From positions 1 to 64,000 of the forward strand of contig NZ_LSYT01000012.1 of NCBI RefSeq assembly GCF_001602525.1: a DNA stretch of 64,000 nt, given 5' to 3'. The translations under genes were made by a program, and so were the position numbers. Positions 59,598 through 64,000 of the stretch are shown here, in pieces. Origin of the DNA: Flavobacterium chilense. GTDB taxonomy: Bacteria > Bacteroidota > Bacteroidia > Flavobacteriales > Flavobacteriaceae. Position 1 is the first letter of the stretch. Each line of letters starts with the position of its first letter. The notes beneath the pieces were generated by a model. The model ran no database searches. It was given only the letters and a program-made list of their open reading frames with translations, and had not been told where the DNA came from.

Positions 59598-62453
59598 ATG
59601 CCTAAAGACACATCAATTAAATCCGTTTTAATAATAGGTTCGGGACCTATTGTTATTGGTCAAGCTTGCGAATTCGATTATGCAGGATCTCAGTCTGCAC
59701 GTTCTATTCGTGAAGAAGGGATTGAAGTTATCTTGATAAACTCAAATCCAGCGACTATCATGACCGACCCAACTATGGCCGATCATGTTTATTTGAAACC
59801 ACTAACGACAAAATCGATTATTGAAATTCTGAAGGAACATCCACAAATTGATGCTGTTTTGCCAACAATGGGAGGGCAAACAGCTTTGAACTTGTGTTTG
59901 GAAGCTGAAGAAAAAGGAATCTGGCAGGATTTCGGAGTAAGATTAATTGGAGTTGATGTAAACGCTATTAATATTACAGAAGACAGAGAGCAGTTTAAAC
60001 AACTTCTTGAAAGAATTAATGTACCAACTGCACCTGCAAAAACAGCTACTTCATATTTAGAAGGAAAAGAAATTGCTCAGGAATTTGGTTTCCCGTTAGT
60101 AATTCGTCCTTCATTTACACTTGGAGGAACAGGAGCAGCTGTGGTTTACAAAAAAGAAGATTTTGATGAGCTTTTAACACGCGGACTTGAAGCTTCTCCA
60201 ATTCACGAAGTTTTAATTGATAAAGCTTTAATGGGATGGAAAGAATATGAGTTAGAGCTTTTAAGAGATAAAAATGATAATGTTGTAATCATTTGTTCGA
60301 TTGAAAATATGGATCCAATGGGAATTCATACCGGAGATTCGATTACAGTTGCACCAGCGATGACATTATCAGACACAACATTCCAAAAATTACGTGATTA
60401 TGCAATCTTAATGATGCGTAGTATCGGAAATTTTGCAGGAGGCTGTAATGTACAATTTGCAGTTTCGCCAGACGAAAAAGAAGATATTGTTGCCATCGAG
60501 ATTAACCCTCGTGTATCTCGTTCTTCTGCTTTAGCATCAAAAGCTACCGGATATCCAATTGCTAAAATTGCTTCTAAACTGGCTTTAGGATACAACTTAG
60601 ATGAATTGCAAAACCAAATTACAAAATCAACTTCGGCTCTTTTTGAACCAACTCTTGATTATGTAATCGTGAAAATACCACGTTGGAACTTTGATAAATT
60701 TGAAGGTGCTGACAGGACTTTAGGACTTCAGATGAAATCTGTTGGTGAGGTAATGGGAATTGGACGTTCGTTCCAGGAAGCATTGCACAAAGCAACTCAA
60801 TCTTTGGAAATCAAGAGAAACGGAATTGGTGCTGACGGAAAAGGATATAAAAACTATGAACAAATTATCGAGAAACTAACTTTTGCGAGTTGGGATCGTG
60901 TTTTTGTAATTTATGATGCTATCGCAATGGGAATTCCGTTGAGTCGTATTCATGAAATCACAAAAATTGATATGTGGTTCTTAAAACAATACGAAGAGCT
61001 TTATACTTTAGAGAAAGAAATTTCTAACTATAAGATTACTGATCTTCCAAAAGATTTATTGCTTGAAGCGAAACAAAAAGGTTTTGCCGACAGACAAATT
61101 GCTCACATGGTAAACTGCTTAGAAAGCGAAGTACATACTTTACGTATGGATTTGAATATTAACCGTGTGTTTAAATTAGTAGATACTTGTGCTGCTGAAT
61201 TTAAAGCAAAAACACCTTATTACTATTCGACTTTTGAGGCAGAAATTGAAAAAGCAAACGGTGAGCGTTATGTAGATAACGAAAGTGTTGTAACAGATAA
61301 AAAGAAGATTGTAGTTTTAGGTTCCGGACCAAACAGAATTGGACAGGGAATTGAGTTCGATTATTCTTGTGTGCACGGAGTTTTGGCTGCTAAAGAATGT
61401 GGTTACGAAACTATCATGATCAACTGTAATCCTGAAACGGTTTCGACTGATTTTGATACAGCTGATAAATTATACTTTGAGCCTGTTTTCTGGGAACATA
61501 TTTACGATATCATTCAGCATGAAAAACCGGAAGGTGTTATTGTGCAGTTAGGTGGACAAACAGCCTTGAAACTGGCTGAAAAATTGTCTAAATACGGTGT
61601 GAAAATCATCGGAACCAGTTTTGATGCGCTTGATTTAGCCGAAGACAGAGGTCGTTTCTCAGACTTATTAAGAGAATTACATATTCCTTTCCCGCAATTT
61701 GGAATCGCTGAAACAGCTGACGAGGCTTCTGCTCTTGCAGATCAGTTAGATTTTCCACTATTAATTCGTCCTTCTTATGTGTTAGGAGGTCAGGGAATGA
61801 AAATTGTAATCAACAAAAAAGAACTAGAGGAGCATGTTATCAATTTATTGAAAACAATTCCAGGAAATAAATTACTTCTGGATCACTATTTAGCCGGGGC
61901 AATCGAAGCTGAAGCTGATGCGATTTGTGATGCTGATGGTAATGTTTATATCATAGGAATTATGGAGCACATCGAACCTTGCGGAGTTCACTCGGGAGAT
62001 AGTAATGCTACTTTACCTCCTTTTAACTTGGGAGAATTTGTAATGCAACAAATTAAAGATCATACAGTGAAAATTGCAAGAGCTTTAAAAACTGTTGGTT
62101 TAATCAATATTCAGTTTGCGATAAAAGATGATACAGTTTACATTATCGAAGCAAACCCTAGAGCATCCAGAACAGTACCATTTATTGCAAAAGCTTACGG
62201 AGAACCTTACGTAAACTACGCTACAAAAGTAATGTTAGGTCATAATAAAGTAACTGATTTTGACTTTAACCCACAATTGAAAGGATATGCAATCAAACAA
62301 CCTGTTTTCTCTTTCAGTAAATTCCATAATGTAAACAAAGCATTAGGACCTGAAATGAAATCAACAGGAGAAAGTATCTTGTTTATAGATGATTTAAAAG
62401 ACGATCAGTTCTACGAATTGTACTCAAGAAGAAAAATGTATTTGAGTAAATAA
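59598..62453 (+). CDS. carB: Carbamoyl-phosphate synthase large subunit, without C-terminal MGS domain
   Basis: 951 residues. There are two homologous synthetase halves, each with an ATP-grasp domain. The first starts SVLIIGSGPIVIGQACEFDY, with LGGTGAAVVY and EINPRVSRSSALASKATGY. The second starts KKIVVLGSGPNRIGQGIEFDY, with LGGQGMKIV and EANPRASRTVPFIAKAYG. A helical oligomerisation region lies between (about 400-555). It makes carbamoyl phosphate for pyrimidines and arginine with CarA. It ends just after the second half (GPEMKSTGESILFIDD), about 120 residues short of the 1073-residue E. coli enzyme, so the allosteric MGS-like domain (UMP/ornithine control) is absent. carA is not adjacent. 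Confidence 0.96.
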   Translation: MPKDTSIKSVLIIGSGPIVIGQACEFDYAGSQSARSIREEGIEVILINSNPATIMTDPTMADHVYLKPLTTKSIIEILKEHPQIDAVLPTMGGQTALNLCLEAEEKGIWQDFGVRLIGVDVNAINITEDREQFKQLLERINVPTAPAKTATSYLEGKEIAQEFGFPLVIRPSFTLGGTGAAVVYKKEDFDELLTRGLEASPIHEVLIDKALMGWKEYELELLRDKNDNVVIICSIENMDPMGIHTGDSITVAPAMTLSDTTFQKLRDYAILMMRSIGNFAGGCNVQFAVSPDEKEDIVAIEINPRVSRSSALASKATGYPIAKIASKLALGYNLDELQNQITKSTSALFEPTLDYVIVKIPRWNFDKFEGADRTLGLQMKSVGEVMGIGRSFQEALHKATQSLEIKRNGIGADGKGYKNYEQIIEKLTFASWDRVFVIYDAIAMGIPLSRIHEITKIDMWFLKQYEELYTLEKEISNYKITDLPKDLLLEAKQKGFADRQIAHMVNCLESEVHTLRMDLNINRVFKLVDTCAAEFKAKTPYYYSTFEAEIEKANGERYVDNESVVTDKKKIVVLGSGPNRIGQGIEFDYSCVHGVLAAKECGYETIMINCNPETVSTDFDTADKLYFEPVFWEHIYDIIQHEKPEGVIVQLGGQTALKLAEKLSKYGVKIIGTSFDALDLAEDRGRFSDLLRELHIPFPQFGIAETADEASALADQLDFPLLIRPSYVLGGQGMKIVINKKELEEHVINLLKTIPGNKLLLDHYLAGAIEAEADAICDADGNVYIIGIMEHIEPCGVHSGDSNATLPPFNLGEFVMQQIKDHTVKIARALKTVGLINIQFAIKDDTVYIIEANPRASRTVPFIAKAYGEPYVNYATKVMLGHNKVTDFDFNPQLKGYAIKQPVFSFSKFHNVNKALGPEMKSTGESILFIDDLKDDQFYELYSRRKMYLSK

Positions 62454-62472
62454 TCTCAAATTCTTTATAAAT

Positions 62473-62502
62473 AAAAAGGCTCCAATTTTTGGAGCCTTTT
62501 TT
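62473..62502 (+). terminator. Terminator of carB
   Basis: AAAAAGGCTCCAA pairs with TTGGAGCCTTTTTT around a short T loop. Confidence 0.88.
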
Positions 62503-62552
62503 GGTTAACTAAATTTTGGAAGTTGGTTTTTGGTTAATATAATAGTTTGAAA

Positions 62553-62951
62553 TTATTCATTTTGACTGAACGACATATTGTCTCTTGTATTTTTTTGAAC
62601 AGAGATAGCGCCAAATAAGGCTAATAAAAACGCAAAAGCATAAAAACCTTTTTCGCTTGGTAAAATAGTAGCATTCCAAAGTCCGACTACTAATAATACA
62701 ATCGATAAAAGGGTTCCGAACCAGCAAATTCCGTAATAGATGTCTGTTACAGGCAGTTTTTCAAGTCTGTCTCTAACACTTTTTTGTAGTGAAACAACAG
62801 CAAAAAGACCAAACATTAAAACAGTGAAATAGTATCCTTTTTCATTTAATAGCATTTCTGCTCTTGCAAGTCCAACTATAAAACCTACCGTTCCTGCTCC
62901 AAGAGCTACCCAAGATGCCGCTATAAAGGCATTCGATGTTTTTTGTACCAT
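62553..62951 (-). CDS. YiaA/YiaB family inner-membrane protein
   Basis: 132 residues, four transmembrane helices in two repeated pairs (about 8-28, 38-57, 72-92 and 100-116). Each pair ends with a similar loop: LFAVVSLQKSVRDRLE and LFGAISVQKNTRDNMS, so it is an internal duplication. The pattern NEKGYYFTVLMFGLFAV is the YiaA/B signature. Function unknown. It is 11 bases downstream of the TIGR02117 gene, forming an operon with it. Confidence 0.88.
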   Translation of the reverse strand: MVQKTSNAFIAASWVALGAGTVGFIVGLARAEMLLNEKGYYFTVLMFGLFAVVSLQKSVRDRLEKLPVTDIYYGICWFGTLLSIVLLVVGLWNATILPSEKGFYAFAFLLALFGAISVQKNTRDNMSFSQNE

Positions 62952-62962
62952 GTTTATTTAAT

Positions 62963-63637
62963 TTATTTATATTTTGAAAAAATTCCTGAATCTGTAGCGG
63001 TCCAGTAACAACATTTTTGTCCGCTGGCTTTTAAGGCGGTATTTGCCCATGTATTGCAGGTATGAAACACACTATAGCTACCATTAGCTTCATAAAAAGC
63101 ATCGGTTTTGCCATAATTTGCGTTCGTTTTTATAGGTAAGAAATTCCCGGAAGCATCGTGTTGAAAGCTCTCAGAAATATATTTTATCAAGCGATCGTAT
63201 TGTGCTGTACTAATCATTATTTTTTTGCAATCAGCACCTTCTTTTAGGTGTTTATAATAGGTTGCATGAATTGCTGTAGTACTAAGACCGGAAGCTGCTT
63301 TGAATGCAACCGAAGCTTTTAAGTCAGACCATTCAGGAGTTTCGAGATAAAAACCTTTATCTCCCCAGCCCATTGCTAAATATTTAAAAGTAGAATCTGA
63401 AGCTTTTGTGTTTTCAAACTTCACCTTTTGGCTCCAGTCCATCTGATTGTTTTTTACAGGCATTACAATATCAGTATGAACGCCATTGGTGAGGATATAA
63501 ATTTCGACTTCGGGTTTTGTGTCAGGTTCCTGATCAACAGTTATTTTGGGAAGTGAAAATACAGCAAGAAGATAAATGGCAATAAGTCCAAAAAATACCA
63601 AAAATATTTTAAGTATAATTTTAAGCGCTTTTTTCAA
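62963..63637 (-). CDS. TIGR02117 family protein (DUF2459)
   Basis: 224 residues. An N-terminal transmembrane helix (about 9-30) is followed by a periplasmic domain beginning VEIYILTNGVHTDIVMPV. It has MGWGDKGFYLETPEW, and near the end FHTCNTWANTALKASGQKC with the likely catalytic-type Cys and His of a papain-like (NlpC/P60-related) fold. The family was named from urease-region genes but occurs widely. Activity not established. It is the first gene of an operon with the YiaA/YiaB gene. Confidence 0.87.
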   Translation of the reverse strand: MKKALKIILKIFLVFFGLIAIYLLAVFSLPKITVDQEPDTKPEVEIYILTNGVHTDIVMPVKNNQMDWSQKVKFENTKASDSTFKYLAMGWGDKGFYLETPEWSDLKASVAFKAASGLSTTAIHATYYKHLKEGADCKKIMISTAQYDRLIKYISESFQHDASGNFLPIKTNANYGKTDAFYEANGSYSVFHTCNTWANTALKASGQKCCYWTATDSGIFSKYK

Positions 63638-63703
63638 TGAGACGGTTCTTTTTTGGTTGGTTAATTAGTAAGTTTTAAATTAATAAACTTAATTGGTTGA
63701 TTG

Positions 63704-63732
63704 CAAATATAATTAAATTACGTTCACATCAA
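63704..63732 (-). promoter_or_regulatory. Promoter of the TIGR02117-YiaA/B operon
   Basis: Minus strand TTG (63730-63732), 18-base spacer, TATATTTG (63704-63711), 66 bases before the start codon. Confidence 0.7.
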
Positions 63733-63826
63733 AATAAATTGCAATAAACTATTATACAGTATAATCTTTCAAATAATTCGTAATATATAATTGTGCATTT
63801 ATTTTTGAGGTATAATGATAAAATAA

Positions 63827-63852
63827 AAAAAGCTCCATAATTGGAGCTTTTT
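63827..63852 (-). terminator. Terminator of the gene cut off at the right edge
   Basis: AAAAAGCTCCA pairs with TGGAGCTTTTT around TAAT, 23 bases past the stop on the minus strand. Confidence 0.85.
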
Positions 63853-63874
63853 CATTTTTAAAGTAAGACAGATG

Positions 63875-64000
63875 TTATTTTTTAAGCATCTGTTGCAATG
63901 GTTTTAATTGTTCCATGTCAATTTTTGACTCTTTCAAAACAGACATTAAGGTCATAATATTGTTTGGATTCATATTTTTTCCTAATACACGAACGACTGC
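63875..64000 (-). CDS. C-terminal end of an unidentified protein (gene runs off the right edge)
   Basis: The last 41 codons and stop are visible on the minus strand, with the frame open to the edge. The residues read GKNMNPNNIMTLMSVLKES, then a short helix ending QQMLKK. The segment is helical and Met-rich. Too short to name a family; it is supported as coding by the open frame and the correctly placed terminator. Confidence 0.65.
   Translation of the reverse strand, partial: AVVRVLGKNMNPNNIMTLMSVLKESKIDMEQLKPLQQMLKK

Overview
The window is a stretch of AT-rich Bacteroidota chromosome, almost certainly Flavobacterium or a close relative. Evidence: a type IX secretion (T9SS) adhesin ending in a gliding-motility type B sorting domain followed by a PorP/SprF partner; many DUF families typical of Flavobacteriia (DUF4290, DUF4199, DUF5686); core promoters of the form TTG-N19-TAnnTTTG; a 6S-like RNA beside zapA and RNase Y; and a type-B L31. 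The content is mostly housekeeping. I see no prophage, CRISPR array, transposase gene or large biosynthetic cluster.

Layout. 1-4739: the end of a large secreted adhesin, SprF-like translocon partner and an OmpA/TPR/beta-propeller protein (T9SS operon). 5029-7076: a radical-SAM plus DUF4130 pair, thought to act on DNA but not characterised. 7087-10763: GH130 glycosidase, methionine aminopeptidase, SMI1/KNR4 protein, small orphan. 11146-18201: tRNA-Met, START-like protein, class IV aminotransferase, YqgE, HU, fmt-recQ, a P-loop ATPase and a membrane protein. 18255-22997: esterase-like hydrolase, DUF493-DUF4290, murA, CDF metal transporter. 23310-31251: DUF5686 outer-membrane protein, aroQ, three small beta-barrel proteins, xerD, PAS histidine kinase. 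31329-33690: RNase Y, 6S-like RNA, zapA and a ZapB-like coiled coil. 33861-38894: M23 peptidase, TonB-dependent receptor, EF-hand lipoprotein. 39048-46104: DUF2971, an envelope-polymer group (MsbA-like ABC exporter, a PDDEXK nuclease apparently inserted in the operon, phosphosugar mutase, GT2 glycosyltransferase, DUF4199). 46356-50362: L31, GlmU-like nucleotidyltransferase, PepSY-like protein, ABC-F. 50424-53934: TolC/HlyD/ABC-2 efflux operon without an ATPase. 54487-59124: porin with a DASS anion symporter, GNAT-like protein, hydrolase, TPR membrane protein. 59291-64000: L34 (rpmH), carB lacking the usual allosteric domain, YiaA/YiaB and TIGR02117 proteins, and a cut-off gene.

The most unusual material is between the genes. 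(1) Tracts with exact 8-bp periodicity, sense-strand consensus about GRNNCTAA, abut stop codons (or one start codon) of many genes. At two convergent gene pairs they form inverted copies bracketing a terminator, and one pair contains a perfect 22-bp inverted repeat. (2) Four copies of a roughly 65-bp REP-like element have hairpin arms that covary between copies. (3) A 100-bp tandem duplication lies between the DUF4290 gene and murA. (4) A 12-bp terminator stem holds the stop codons of both convergent genes in its loop.

Gene-level points of note are MurA with Asp at the fosfomycin-target cysteine position, CarB without its C-terminal regulatory domain, and the nuclease inserted in the mutase/exporter operon. 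Starts were moved from the longest open frame where promoter, terminator or family evidence requires it (YqgE, AAA ATPase, AroQ, XerD, DUF5686, M23, TolC).
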